A DNA stretch of 8,486 bases from Phycisphaerales bacterium (GTDB taxonomy: Bacteria; Planctomycetota; Phycisphaerae; Phycisphaerales; SM1A02), in assembly GCA_007125255.1 (NCBI GenBank), contig SLDM01000313.1, forward strand, positions 1 through 8,486, written 5' to 3'. The translations under genes were made by a program, and so were the position numbers. This document shows positions 1-6,230 of this stretch, in pieces; position 1 is the stretch's first letter; each line of letters starts with the position of its first letter. The notes beneath the pieces were generated by a model. The model was not told the DNA's origin, made no database searches, and saw only the letters and a list, made by a program, of their open reading frames with translations.

Positions 1-1
1 A

Positions 2-1183
2 CCCAACGCCGGCTCGCAGGGTGAGTACGCCGGCCTGCTCACCATCCGCGCGTACCACGAATCGCGCGGCGAGACCGGCCGCGATGTCTGCCTGATCCCG
101 CTTTCAGCGCACGGCACCAATCCCGCTTCGGCGGTGATTGCCGGCTTCCGCGTGGTGCCGATCAAGTGTGATGACCACGGCAACATCGACATGGATGACC
201 TGGCCGGGAAGGCCGAGCAATACAAGGACCGGCTCGGCGCGATCATGATCACCTACCCGTCCACGCACGGCGTCTTTGAAACGAACATTCGGGATATCTG
301 TAAGGTCGTGCACGAGCACGGCGGGCTGGTGTATCTGGATGGCGCGAACATGAACGCGATGGTCGGGTTGTGCAAGCCCGGCGCGTTCGGCGCGGACGTC
401 TGCCACCTCAACCTGCACAAGACGTTCTGCATCCCCCACGGCGGCGGGGGCCCGGGCATGGGGCCGATCGGCGTGGTCGAGCGACTCAAGCCGTTCCTGC
501 CCGGCCACCCGGTTCTCATGCCGAAGACCGCCGGTGAGCAGGCGATCGGCGCGCTCGCCGCGGCTCCCTACGGCAGCCCGAGCATCCTGCCGATCTCCTG
601 GGTCTACATCGCCCTGATGGGTTCCGAAGGCCTGAAACTCGCCAGCGAAGTCGCCATTCTCAATGCCAACTACATGGCCCGGCGCCTCGAAGGACACTTC
701 GATGTGCTCTACACCGGCAAATCCGGACGCGTGGCGCATGAGTTCATCGTGGACTGCCGGCCCTTCGACAAGAGCGCGGGGATCAGGATCGATGACATCG
801 CGCGACGCCTTATGGACTACGGTTTCCACGCCCCGACGATGAGTTGGCCCGTCGCGGGGACCCTGATGATCGAGCCGACGGAGAGCGAGACCAAGGCGGA
901 ACTCGATCGGTTCTGCGACGCACTGATTGCCATCCGGGAAGAGATTCGTGCGATCGAGAACGGCGAGATGGACCGCGAGGACAACCCGCTCAGGAACGCG
1001 CCGCATACCGCCCCGGCGGTGATCGCCGACGAGTGGCCGCACGGCTACTCGCGCGAACAGGCGGCGTACCCCGCCTCGTGGCTCCGTCAGCAGAAGTTCT
1101 GGCCGCACGTCGGCCGTATCGACCAAGCCCACGGCGACCGGAATCTCTTCTGTACCTGCCCGCCGATGGAATCGACGGTCTGA
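2..1183 (+). CDS. gcvP: Glycine dehydrogenase (decarboxylating), P-protein, C-terminal part; 5' end outside window
   Basis: This is the P-protein of the glycine cleavage system. It uses pyridoxal phosphate (PLP) to decarboxylate glycine and passes the aminomethyl group to lipoylated H-protein in the cytoplasm. The frame is open from base 2 and gives 393 residues. The fragment starts in the conserved [12 protein letters not shown] stretch and then shows [19 protein letters not shown] and YLDGANMNA. It also contains [20 protein letters not shown], in which the lysine (fragment residue 140, codon 419-421) is the expected PLP-binding residue. The C-terminus ([21 protein letters not shown], then [12 protein letters not shown]) resembles the long single-chain GcvP of the E. 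coli type more than the GcvPB subunit of split enzymes. The N-terminal half is therefore probably fused upstream, but this cannot be seen. No frameshift or missing key residue is visible. The next gene begins more than 350 bases downstream, so co-transcription is not indicated. Confidence 0.97.
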   Translation, partial: PNAGSQGEYAGLLTIRAYHESRGETGRDVCLIPLSAHGTNPASAVIAGFRVVPIKCDDHGNIDMDDLAGKAEQYKDRLGAIMITYPSTHGVFETNIRDICKVVHEHGGLVYLDGANMNAMVGLCKPGAFGADVCHLNLHKTFCIPHGGGGPGMGPIGVVERLKPFLPGHPVLMPKTAGEQAIGALAAAPYGSPSILPISWVYIALMGSEGLKLASEVAILNANYMARRLEGHFDVLYTGKSGRVAHEFIVDCRPFDKSAGIRIDDIARRLMDYGFHAPTMSWPVAGTLMIEPTESETKAELDRFCDALIAIREEIRAIENGEMDREDNPLRNAPHTAPAVIADEWPHGYSREQAAYPASWLRQQKFWPHVGRIDQAHGDRNLFCTCPPMESTV

Positions 1184-1191
1184 TGTTCCAG

Positions 1192-1242
1192 AGCTGACGG
1201 CCAAAGCTGATAGCCAGCTGCTGATACCCGTTGCTGACAACC
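1192..1242. repeat. Degenerate tandem repeat, unit about GCTGAYARCC
   Basis: Four related units occur at 1192-1202, 1205-1215, 1220-1229 and 1233-1242, each reading (A)GCTGA followed by C/T, A/G and a CC end. Their starts are 13 to 15 bases apart. The tract begins eight bases after the gcvP stop codon. It is a short diverged repeat without any coding role. Confidence 0.6.
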
Positions 1243-1244
1243 AG

Positions 1245-1260
1245 CGGCCGAGAAAGGCCG
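1245..1260 (+). terminator. Weak hairpin after gcvP, possible terminator
   Basis: CGGCC at 1245-1249 can pair with GGCCG at 1256-1260 around a six-base loop. It lies about 60 bases after the gcvP stop. There is no T-run after it, so a classic intrinsic terminator is not supported. Confidence 0.2.
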
Positions 1261-1495
1261 TGCCTGGTGCTCATGGGACAGGTCGACGCGGTGTTGACGG
1301 TCGGGACTCCCGAACCGCGGTCCGCCGCAACCGGAGCCGATATCGGACCGAGCCTCCCACCCCCTTCGGGCTTCATTCGTCCCGTATTTCGAGGGGAATC
1401 TCCAGCCCCGCTTGAGACGGGAGGCTCATGGGCCGATCGACAGAACGGCAGCAATGAATAGACAGACAAAGGTCCGTGGACCGACGCTTGCCCAA

Positions 1496-1543
1496 AGGTT
1501 GGGCCGGAGGTTGGGCCAGGGGCCGGACCGGAGGTTGGGCAGG
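1496..1543 (+). repeat. 12-bp minisatellite, four units, directly upstream of the PilZ gene
   Basis: Four contiguous 12-base units fill 1496-1507, 1508-1519, 1520-1531 and 1532-1543. Units 1, 2 and 4 start with AGGTTGGGC and unit 3 is degenerate. Because 12 is a multiple of three, the tract would encode a GWAG-like four-residue repeat if translation began at the upstream GTG (1476). The ribosome binding site of the PilZ gene overlaps the end of the last unit. Confidence 0.8.
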
Positions 1544-1547
1544 TGGA
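1541..1547 (+). promoter_or_regulatory. Ribosome binding site that sets the PilZ gene start
   Basis: AGGTGGA lies nine bases before the ATG at 1557. It is the only good Shine-Dalgarno sequence for this frame and favours 1557 over the GTG at 1476. Confidence 0.55.
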
Positions 1548-1556
1548 ACCCGGATC

Positions 1557-2087
1557 ATGGCGGAATCGCGCACAACAATAAACCGCGACACCGAGGCGGC
1601 GCCCGATGATGCCGCGGAGAGCGCTCCGGAGAGCAGCGGGGGAAGCGGCGGCGCGCAATCCGTCCGTCCCCCCGGCTCGGTCGACGCCGAAGCCGCCGCC
1701 ACGATCGATCAGCTGATGAGTACGGCCGGCGTCGGTGAGGAAGGCGAACGCCGCTCACGCGAACGAACGCCCTTCACCGGCAAGGTCGCCCTTGTTCTCA
1801 TCGCCGACGGCAAGATTCAGCCGCCCGCCCTCTACAAGGCCGTCAACATCTCGCCCGGGGGCCTCTGCCTCCAGAGTCGCGGCATGGTGCACACCGACCA
1901 GGCCGGCGCGGTGCAGATGAGGAAGTCGGACGGACAGGTCGTGACCGTGGGGGTCATCATTCGACACTGCCGCTACGTCGCCGATGGCATCCACCACATC
2001 GGAATCCAGTTTGCCGGCATGCCGCCGAAGCTCTACCCCAGCCACTTCGAGACCTCACCGGGGCACTCGGTTCTGGACCAGTCCTGA
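1557..2087 (+). CDS. PilZ-domain protein, probable c-di-GMP receptor
   Basis: The product has 176 residues. Residues 1-60 are low-complexity and rich in Ala, Glu, Ser and Gly, so probably a disordered tail. Residues about 65-160 look like a PilZ domain: the RxxxR element is R66 to R70 within ERRSRERTPF, and the [D/N]xSxxG element is N97 to G102 (NISPGG). A late beta strand with HIGIQF follows at 148-152. In the PilZ family these two motifs bind cyclic di-GMP, so both ligand-contact motifs appear intact. No output domain, signal peptide or membrane segment is present. The protein probably acts by binding a partner, which the sequence does not reveal. The start at 1557 is chosen for its ribosome binding site; a GTG at 1476 would add 27 residues encoded largely by a 12-bp minisatellite and is unlikely. 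The next gene begins 84 bases on and may be transcribed separately. Confidence 0.85.
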   Translation: MAESRTTINRDTEAAPDDAAESAPESSGGSGGAQSVRPPGSVDAEAAATIDQLMSTAGVGEEGERRSRERTPFTGKVALVLIADGKIQPPALYKAVNISPGGLCLQSRGMVHTDQAGAVQMRKSDGQVVTVGVIIRHCRYVADGIHHIGIQFAGMPPKLYPSHFETSPGHSVLDQS

Positions 2088-2124
2088 GAAGACCGCGGCA
2101 CCGGCTCGCCGGATCGATCTTCTC
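2086..2124 (+). terminator. Candidate terminator hairpin overlapping the PilZ gene stop
   Basis: GAGAAGA at 2086-2092 pairs with TCTTCTC at 2118-2124. An inner CCGGC/GCCGG stem lies at 2101-2112. The 5' arm overlaps the TGA stop and the 3' arm is only moderately T-rich, so termination is plausible but not certain. Confidence 0.35.
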
Positions 2125-2125
2125 C

Positions 2126-2134
2126 TGCCATAAT
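2126..2134 (+). promoter_or_regulatory. Extended -10 promoter candidate for the small membrane protein gene
   Basis: TGCCATAAT fits the extended -10 pattern TGn followed by a hexamer with five of six matches to TATAAT. It lies about 37 bases before the ATG at 2171, directly after the candidate terminator. No good -35 box is seen at normal spacing, which extended -10 promoters can tolerate. Confidence 0.4.
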
Positions 2135-2170
2135 GCATCCGTTCGACCCCTCTGCTCGGAGAGACGGTTC

Positions 2171-2605
2171 ATGACGGATGGCCACCGCGAATCCCGGGGA
2201 AGCGCCGCATTCTGGATGCTCCTGAGCGCGCTGCTCTTTGGATACGTCGGGTTCTCCTTAACCTGGCCGGTCGGAACCAGCGACGCTCCGAACTGGATCG
2301 CCATCGTCATGATGTGGACGATGCGGCTGACGGCCATCGGGTTCGGCATCAGCCTGCTGGTCGTCTTTGCCAGCACCTTCCTCGGCGAACTGCTCTACGC
2401 GGTGGTCGGATTGATCTGCGCAATCGGCTGCGGAACCGTCCTGGCGTGGGGATTCGCCCCGGATACCTCCCACCCGCTGCATCCACTGCTTCTGACCCTC
2501 TTCGCCGCCATGACGGGGTTCACCTCCTGGCAGAGTCTCAGCGGACTCATGGCCGTCGCCGGCGCACGAAGGGCCGCTCCACCGGCCCCAACGGAACTTC
2601 GCTAG
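2171..2605 (+). CDS. Small integral membrane protein, function unknown
   Basis: The product has 144 residues and no family is recognised. About four hydrophobic segments are visible: residues 12-32, about 42-70 (possibly broken by MRLT), 73-95 and 105-128. The N-terminal tail (MTDGHRESRG) is short and charged. The C-terminal tail (GARRAAPPAPTELR) carries arginines and prolines and probably stays in the cytoplasm. There is no signal peptide cleavage site, no conserved catalytic pattern and no cysteine pair suggesting a redox role. GGAGAG lies seven bases before the ATG and supports this start. The gene ends 39 bases before lysA in the same direction, so the two could be co-transcribed, but the context gives no functional link. 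The codon use looks like that of its neighbours. Confidence 0.75.
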   Translation: MTDGHRESRGSAAFWMLLSALLFGYVGFSLTWPVGTSDAPNWIAIVMMWTMRLTAIGFGISLLVVFASTFLGELLYAVVGLICAIGCGTVLAWGFAPDTSHPLHPLLLTLFAAMTGFTSWQSLSGLMAVAGARRAAPPAPTELR

Positions 2606-2637
2606 AATCGCCGATCCCCTCCGCGCTCAGGAAAGGA
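2603..2637 (+). promoter_or_regulatory. lysA ribosome binding site and possible -10 box
   Basis: AGGAAAGGA at 2629-2637 is a strong Shine-Dalgarno sequence, seven bases before the lysA ATG. TAGAAT at 2603-2608 matches TATAAT at five of six bases and overlaps the stop codon of the preceding gene. No clear -35 box accompanies it, so an independent lysA promoter is possible but unproven. Confidence 0.4.
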
Positions 2638-2644
2638 CACGGCG

Positions 2645-3982
2645 ATGGACGCCTTCACGTACCGGAAGAACGAACTCTACTGCGAAGACCTCCCGGCCGA
2701 AGCGATTGCCGAAGCGGCCGGAACGCCGTGCTACGTCTACTCACGGCAGACGATCGTCGACCACTTCCAGCGCCTGCGCGATGCGTTTGCCGCCCTCGAT
2801 CCCCTGATCTGCTACTCGATCAAGAGCTGCGGCAACCTGTCGATCTGCCGCCTGCTCGCCGAGCACGGCGCGGGCATGGACCTGGTCAGCGGCGGCGAAC
2901 TGCACCGCGCGCTGCGGGCCGGTCTCCGCGCGGCGGACTGCGTCTACGCCGGCGTGGGAAAGACCGACCAGGAGATCCGCCGCGCCATCGAAGCCGGCAT
3001 CGGCTGGTTCAACATCGAATCGGAAGCGGAGTTCGAGAACATCAGCGCCCTGGCGCGGAGCATGAATGCCACGTGCCGCGGGGCCCTGCGCATCAATCCC
3101 GATGTCGATCCCAGGACGCACCGGTACACCACCACGGGAAAAAAGGAAACCAAGTTCGGCGTGGACCTGGAGCGGGCCCGGGCGGCTTTTCGGAGATACG
3201 GCCACGATGAACATTGCCGATTGCGCCGCATCCATCTGCACCTCGGTTCACCCATTTATTCCGCCGATCCGTACGTGGAATCGATCCACAAGGTTCTTGC
3301 GCTGATGGATGAGATCAAGCGCGAGGAGTCCATCGACATCGAGATGCTTGATCTCGGCGGCGGGTTCGGCGCGAACTACACGACCGACCAGTCTCCGGTG
3401 GCGGAAGACTACGCGCGTGAAATCGTGCCGCTGCTGGAAGATCGCGTGCGCGGCGGCCTGAAAATCATTCTCGAACCCGGGCGCACGATCATGGGCAACG
3501 CCGGCATTCTGCTGACCCGTGTGCTGTACGTGAAGAGCTCCGGCGAGAAGACGTTCGCCATCTGCGACGGCGGGATGAACGTGCTTCTGCGGCCGAGCCA
3601 TTACGACGCGTTCCACTTCATCTGGCCCGCGCGGGTCAGCGCGGAGCATGTGCCGGACCGCCGGGAGAAGGACATGCCCCTGCCCGGGCTGGTGCCGGTC
3701 GATGTGGTCGGCCCGATCTGTGAGACGGGTGATTTCCTGGCGATCGATCGTCCTCTGCCGCCGGTGCGGCGCGGCGACCTGCTGGCGGTCTTCACCGCCG
3801 GTGCCTACGGCATGGTCATGGCCAGCCGCTACAACGCGATGCCGTTGCCGGCGGAAGTGCTGGTGGACGGCGACCAGGCGAAGATCGTGCGCGAGCGGGA
3901 GTCGCTCGATGACCTGATCGCCCACGAGCTGCATCCGGCCCCGCTCGCGATCCCCGCCCCGTCGTCCCCCACCGTCGTCTGA
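2645..3982 (+). CDS. lysA: Diaminopimelate decarboxylase
   Basis: This PLP enzyme removes CO2 from meso-diaminopimelate to give L-lysine, the last step of the pathway that also supplies the peptidoglycan cross-linker. The product has 445 residues, slightly longer than usual for the family. The fold-type III barrel is evident: CYSIKS holds the PLP lysine K60, HLHLGS lies at 197-202, the glycine loop LDLGGGFG at 235-242 and EPGR at 277-280. The second-subunit active-site motif is CETGD with C359, and the C-terminal region has GAYG and MASRYN. Thr361 replaces the more usual Ser in CESGD, a mild change. A related ornithine/arginine decarboxylase is less likely because the C359 motif and the EPGR context fit LysA. 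The start is supported by a strong ribosome binding site. The last 15 residues are rich in Pro, Ala and Ser and look dispensable. Confidence 0.93.
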   Translation: MDAFTYRKNELYCEDLPAEAIAEAAGTPCYVYSRQTIVDHFQRLRDAFAALDPLICYSIKSCGNLSICRLLAEHGAGMDLVSGGELHRALRAGLRAADCVYAGVGKTDQEIRRAIEAGIGWFNIESEAEFENISALARSMNATCRGALRINPDVDPRTHRYTTTGKKETKFGVDLERARAAFRRYGHDEHCRLRRIHLHLGSPIYSADPYVESIHKVLALMDEIKREESIDIEMLDLGGGFGANYTTDQSPVAEDYAREIVPLLEDRVRGGLKIILEPGRTIMGNAGILLTRVLYVKSSGEKTFAICDGGMNVLLRPSHYDAFHFIWPARVSAEHVPDRREKDMPLPGLVPVDVVGPICETGDFLAIDRPLPPVRRGDLLAVFTAGAYGMVMASRYNAMPLPAEVLVDGDQAKIVRERESLDDLIAHELHPAPLAIPAPSSPTVV

Positions 3983-4021
3983 TCCGGATCTCGGTTCTGA
4001 CTCAGGCGTAGAGAAGTGAAC

Positions 4022-4048
4022 CGCGGAGGACGCGGAGAGCGCGGAGCA
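4022..4048. repeat. 9-bp tandem repeat, three units of CGCGGAGNN
   Basis: Units at 4022-4030, 4031-4039 and 4040-4048 all begin with CGCGGAG and differ in the last two bases. The tract lies 40 bases after the lysA stop, at the left edge of the repeat-filled gap. Confidence 0.75.
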
Positions 4049-4059
4049 GGACCAAGGAA

Positions 4060-4103
4060 CGAAGTGACGGAGCGACGAAGTGGAAGAACGCTTCGTCACT
4101 TCG
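4060..4103. repeat. 8-bp repeat array folding into a long hairpin after lysA
   Basis: Three contiguous 8-base units of consensus CGRAGYGR fill 4060-4083. The first 15 bases (4060-4074) are complementary to 4089-4103 with a single G-T exception and a 14-base loop. The hairpin lies about 80 bases after the lysA stop and could end or stabilise that transcript. No T-run follows it. Confidence 0.75.
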
Positions 4104-4117
4104 CCCGCCTTTCATTC

Positions 4118-4143
4118 CGAGTCGGAAGCAGGTCGCCGACTCG
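4118..4143. repeat. Perfect 8-bp inverted repeat in the lysA-rnhA gap
   Basis: CGAGTCGG at 4118-4125 is mirrored by CCGACTCG at 4136-4143 around a 10-base loop. It may be a hairpin serving the 3' end of lysA. There is no T-run, so the role is open. Confidence 0.55.
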
Positions 4144-4172
4144 ACGATCATCGTGACGCCGAACACGCAACC

Positions 4173-4220
4173 GGTGGGTTTGAGTTTGCTCCGAGCAGGC
4201 CCCCCTTCGGTCTACCCACC
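4173..4220. repeat. REP-like inverted repeat GGTGGGT / ACCCACC
   Basis: GGTGGGT (4173-4179) and ACCCACC (4214-4220) flank 34 bases that contain a smaller GCTC/GAGC stem. This resembles the widespread bacterial extragenic palindromes ending in ACCCACCCT. It is part of the larger composite element in this gap. Confidence 0.5.
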
Positions 4221-4271
4221 CTGTCGCGCGCTGCCACCCAATCCCGCCCGGGCGCGCTCAATGCGCCCCCC

Positions 4272-4333
4272 TACTCCGTTACTTCGTCACTTCGTTACTT
4301 CGTTACTCCGCCCGCCCTCCGTGCCTTCGCGCC
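4272..4333. repeat. Reverse-orientation 8-bp repeat array before the rnhA 3' end
   Basis: Five contiguous 8-base units fill 4272-4311 with consensus YACTYCGY, the reverse complement of the CGAAGTGA family left of it. At 4317-4333 the minus strand reads two units of the related GGCRCGRA form, which recur at 8179-8194. The array ends only a few bases from the rnhA stop codon. Confidence 0.85.
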
Positions 4334-4336
4334 TCA

Positions 4337-4786
4337 TCACTTGAACTTTTCCGCCGCCGCGACGGCCATGCGATCGCAGCGTTCGTTCTCCGGATGGTCG
4401 TTGTGACCGCGGATCCACTCACCACGGATCTCGTGTTTCTTCCGCAGCGCATCGAGCTGCTTCCAGAGCTCGACGTTCTTCACCGGTTCCCGCCGGGAAT
4501 TTCGCCATCCCTTCTTCTTCCAGCCGTCGAGCCACTCTTCCAGGCCCTTGAGGACGTACTGGCTGTCGGAGACCAGCCGGACGCGACAGGGCTCGGAGAG
4601 CGCCTCCAACCCGCGAATGACGGAGATCAGTTCCATGCGATTGTTGGTGGTGTTGGCCTCCCCGCCGGAATCCTCGCGTTCGGACCCGCTGGCGGGGTGC
4701 TTGAGGATGTACGCCCAACCCCCGGGGCCCGGGTTGCCGGAGCACGCTCCGTCGGTGTAGAGCTCGACTTCCATGCGCTTGCTCAT
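4337..4786 (-). CDS. rnhA: Ribonuclease HI
   Basis: RNase HI cuts the RNA strand of RNA-DNA hybrids and helps remove R-loops and replication primers. The product has 149 residues, close to the E. coli enzyme, and is colinear with it throughout. The four catalytic carboxylates are in place: D12 in YTDGACSGNPGPGGW, E52 in TTNNRMEL, D74 in VSDSQYV and D138 in NERCD. The catalytic-loop histidine is H128 in RGHNDHPENE. The basic handle (WKKKGWRNSRREPVKNVELW) is also present, so this is the classic type I with substrate-binding protrusion. The chosen start has a GGGAAAG stretch about 9 bases upstream; M5 is an alternative start. The gene is convergent with lysA and diverges from the phosphate transporter gene. 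Its stop codon abuts a tandem-repeat array. Confidence 0.97.
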   Translation of the reverse strand: MSKRMEVELYTDGACSGNPGPGGWAYILKHPASGSEREDSGGEANTTNNRMELISVIRGLEALSEPCRVRLVSDSQYVLKGLEEWLDGWKKKGWRNSRREPVKNVELWKQLDALRKKHEIRGEWIRGHNDHPENERCDRMAVAAAEKFK

Positions 4787-4820
4787 CGTGAGTGACTTTC
4801 CCAGTCAGATTGGAGCTTCC

Positions 4821-4849
4821 AGCATATCAGTCCGCGCCGATCATGTCGG
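4821..4849 (-). promoter_or_regulatory. Candidate promoter for rnhA
   Basis: On the minus strand CCGACA (4849-4844) and TATGCT (4826-4821) are 17 bases apart and each match four of six consensus bases. Transcription would start near 4814, leaving a leader of about 28 bases before the ATG at 4786. Confidence 0.4.
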
Positions 4850-4903
4850 GATTTGGGCATCAAAAACCGCGATTTTCAACTCTTTCGTCCGGAATCACAC
4901 ACC

Positions 4904-4931
4904 GTCCGCCTCCGATCCGTATCATGCGGAC
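4904..4931. promoter_or_regulatory. Inverted repeat in the divergent rnhA-transporter control region
   Basis: GTCCGC (4904-4909) and GCGGAC (4926-4931) are perfect 6-bp arms around 16 bases that include TATCAT, a possible -10 box for the transporter gene. It could be an operator or a hairpin; neither is proven. Confidence 0.3.
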
Positions 4932-4932
4932 C

Positions 4933-4960
4933 TTTACACGAACTCAATGAGATATTGACA
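4933..4960 (+). promoter_or_regulatory. TTTACA / TTGACA direct repeats upstream of the transporter gene, possible Pho box
   Basis: TTTACA at 4933-4938 and TTGACA at 4955-4960 are exactly 22 bases apart, two turns of an 11-bp spacing. A degenerate TCAATG sits halfway at 4944. Response-regulator sites for phosphate control are direct repeats with 11-bp spacing. The match is partial, so this is a suggestion based on position before a phosphate cassette. Confidence 0.2.
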
Positions 4961-4989
4961 TGCGACCCGCCTCCCGGACTGCCGCATGA
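4960..4989 (+). other. Nine-codon leader ORF overlapping the transporter start
   Basis: An ATG at 4960 opens a nine-codon frame (MRPASRTAA). Its TGA stop at 4987-4989 overlaps the ATG of the next gene as ATGA. The transporter start has no visible Shine-Dalgarno sequence, so translational coupling could explain its expression. The leader itself has only a weak upstream GAG, and so short a frame can arise by chance. Confidence 0.25.
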
Positions 4990-6191
4990 GTCACGAGCAC
5001 GCCGACGAAAATCAACACTCCGACGAATCCCCGCTCCGGCCGCTCGCGCGGCGGAAGCGCGGCGCGTGGAAGCACGGCATCATCGCGGGGCTGTGTCTCT
5101 ATCTCTTTCTCAGCGCGATCAATATCATGGGTGAAGGGCTCAAGTACGTCGGCGATGCCGGCGACTGGCTCCAGCGCATCTTCGCCCACGGCGACAACCC
5201 GTTCGTCGCGCTGCTCGGCGCGGTCTTCGTCACCGCGGTGGTGCAGAGTTCCTCTTTCACGACCGCGCTGATCATCACCCTCGTCGCATCCGGACAGATC
5301 TCGCTCGCCACGGCGGTCTTCGCGATCATGGGCGCGAACATCGGCACGTCGGTGACCGGCGTTATCGTCTCGCTGGGCAACATCCGGATCCGCCGACAGT
5401 TCCGCCGGGCGTTCACCGCGGCGCTCATGCACGACATCTTCAATCTCGTGACGGTGGCCGTCCTGTTCCCCATGGAACTGATCACCGGCGCGTTTCATCC
5501 GGAAGGCCGCGGCTGGCTCACCCTGACCGCGATGAGGCTCACCGACCTGATCGGCGCTCCGGAAGTGGAAAATCCCAACAGTCCGGTCAAGGTGATCACG
5601 CGCCCGATGGTCAAACTGGTGGACGGGATGGGCGGCGTGTTTACCGATGCGCCTCTCCTGAAGGGGATCATCATCGCCATCATCGGCCTGACGCTGATGT
5701 TCATTGCGCTCGTGTTCATGGTCAAGAACCTGAAAGGCGCGCTGTTGAGCCGGGTCGAAGGGCTGTTCCGCACCTATTTCTTCCGCAATGACTTCACCTC
5801 GTACGTAGTCGGCGTGATTTCCACCGTGCTGGTGCAGGCGAGCACGATCACCACCAGTCTCATCGTGCCGCTGGCCGGCGCGGGTGTGATCAAACTGAAA
5901 CGGGTCTTTGCGTTCATGCTCGGCGCGAACCTGGGGACGACGTTCACCGGCGTGATCGCCGCGACCGCCAATCCCGTCTCCGCCGCGGTGACGGTGGCGC
6001 TCTTCCACGTGATGTTCAACCTGATCGGGACCGCCATCTGGTACCCGCTTCGATTCATTCCGATGGGTCTGGCCCGCTGGTACGGACGACTGGCAGCGCG
6101 ATCCAAACGCTACGCATTTATCTTCCTCTTCACCGTGTTCATCGTCATTCCCGTCATCGGGCTGATCATCACGGAAGTCTTCTTCATGTAG
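4986..6191 (+). CDS. Na+/phosphate cotransporter (PF02690-type, two Na/Pi repeats)
   Basis: The product has 401 residues and is a polytopic inner-membrane protein. By family it moves inorganic phosphate with sodium. It shows the pseudo-twofold repeat of the family. Repeat one has VVQSSSFTT (Q87-S90), GANIGTS (116-122) and HDIFNL (149-154). Repeat two has VLVQASTITT (Q284-T287), GANLGTT (313-319) and HVMFNL (341-346). The substrate-site motif is canonical QSSS in the first half but QAST in the second. The first 28 residues are hydrophilic and basic near the membrane, so the N-terminus is probably cytoplasmic. Residues 165-225 form a longer soluble loop. There is no C-terminal PhoU domain, unlike fused homologues; PhoU is instead the next gene, 39 bases downstream. 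No Shine-Dalgarno sequence precedes the ATG. Direction of transport (uptake or efflux) cannot be read from the sequence. Confidence 0.92.
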   Translation: MSHEHADENQHSDESPLRPLARRKRGAWKHGIIAGLCLYLFLSAINIMGEGLKYVGDAGDWLQRIFAHGDNPFVALLGAVFVTAVVQSSSFTTALIITLVASGQISLATAVFAIMGANIGTSVTGVIVSLGNIRIRRQFRRAFTAALMHDIFNLVTVAVLFPMELITGAFHPEGRGWLTLTAMRLTDLIGAPEVENPNSPVKVITRPMVKLVDGMGGVFTDAPLLKGIIIAIIGLTLMFIALVFMVKNLKGALLSRVEGLFRTYFFRNDFTSYVVGVISTVLVQASTITTSLIVPLAGAGVIKLKRVFAFMLGANLGTTFTGVIAATANPVSAAVTVALFHVMFNLIGTAIWYPLRFIPMGLARWYGRLAARSKRYAFIFLFTVFIVIPVIGLIITEVFFM

Positions 6192-6230
6192 TCCACAGGA
6201 GCCGCTCACCCGGCGCCGGAGGCACCCGTC

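Larger units (their letters stand above)
1184..1556. other. Intergenic gap between gcvP and the PilZ gene
   Basis: No convincing gene lies in these 373 bases. The one longer open stretch (1231-1461) starts with TTG, has no ribosome binding site and resembles no known protein. The gap holds a degenerate GCTGAYARCC repeat tract just after the gcvP stop, a small hairpin at 1245-1260 and a 12-bp minisatellite directly before the PilZ gene. No promoter could be placed with confidence. Confidence 0.6.

Noticed and set aside
104..1240. Long minus-strand ORF opposite gcvP (378 residues)
   Set aside because: Its product is rich in His, Arg, Asp and Val with no domain, as expected for the antisense of a GC-rich gene. 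The plus strand is unmistakably gcvP.
1428..1457. Short ORF after GGGAGG at 1420
   Set aside because: It has only nine codons and the spacing from the G-rich stretch to the ATG is too short.
2314..3210. Plus-strand ORF spanning the membrane protein gene and lysA in another frame
   Set aside because: It is Arg/Pro/Gly-rich, a typical out-of-frame shadow, and both underlying genes are well supported in their own frames.
3248..4099. Minus-strand ORF over the lysA 3' half and the following repeats
   Set aside because: It has no motifs, covers conserved lysA sequence and starts inside the repeat array.
4060..4311. CRISPR array
   Set aside because: The repeats are 8 bases, contiguous and degenerate, without unique spacers of regular length, and no cas gene is nearby.
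4080..4406. Open frames across the lysA-rnhA gap
   Set aside because: The predicted residues come from tandem repeats and the antisense of the rnhA end. No ribosome binding site or homology is seen.
4955..4960. TTGACA as a -35 box for the transporter gene
   Set aside because: A -10 box at 16 to 18 bases would fall at 4977-4984, directly on the start codon, and the sequence there does not resemble TATAAT.
4944..6209. Long minus-strand ORF opposite the Na+/Pi transporter (421 residues)
   Set aside because: It is highly charged and low-complexity (His, Asp, Glu, Arg), an antisense shadow of a clear transporter gene.
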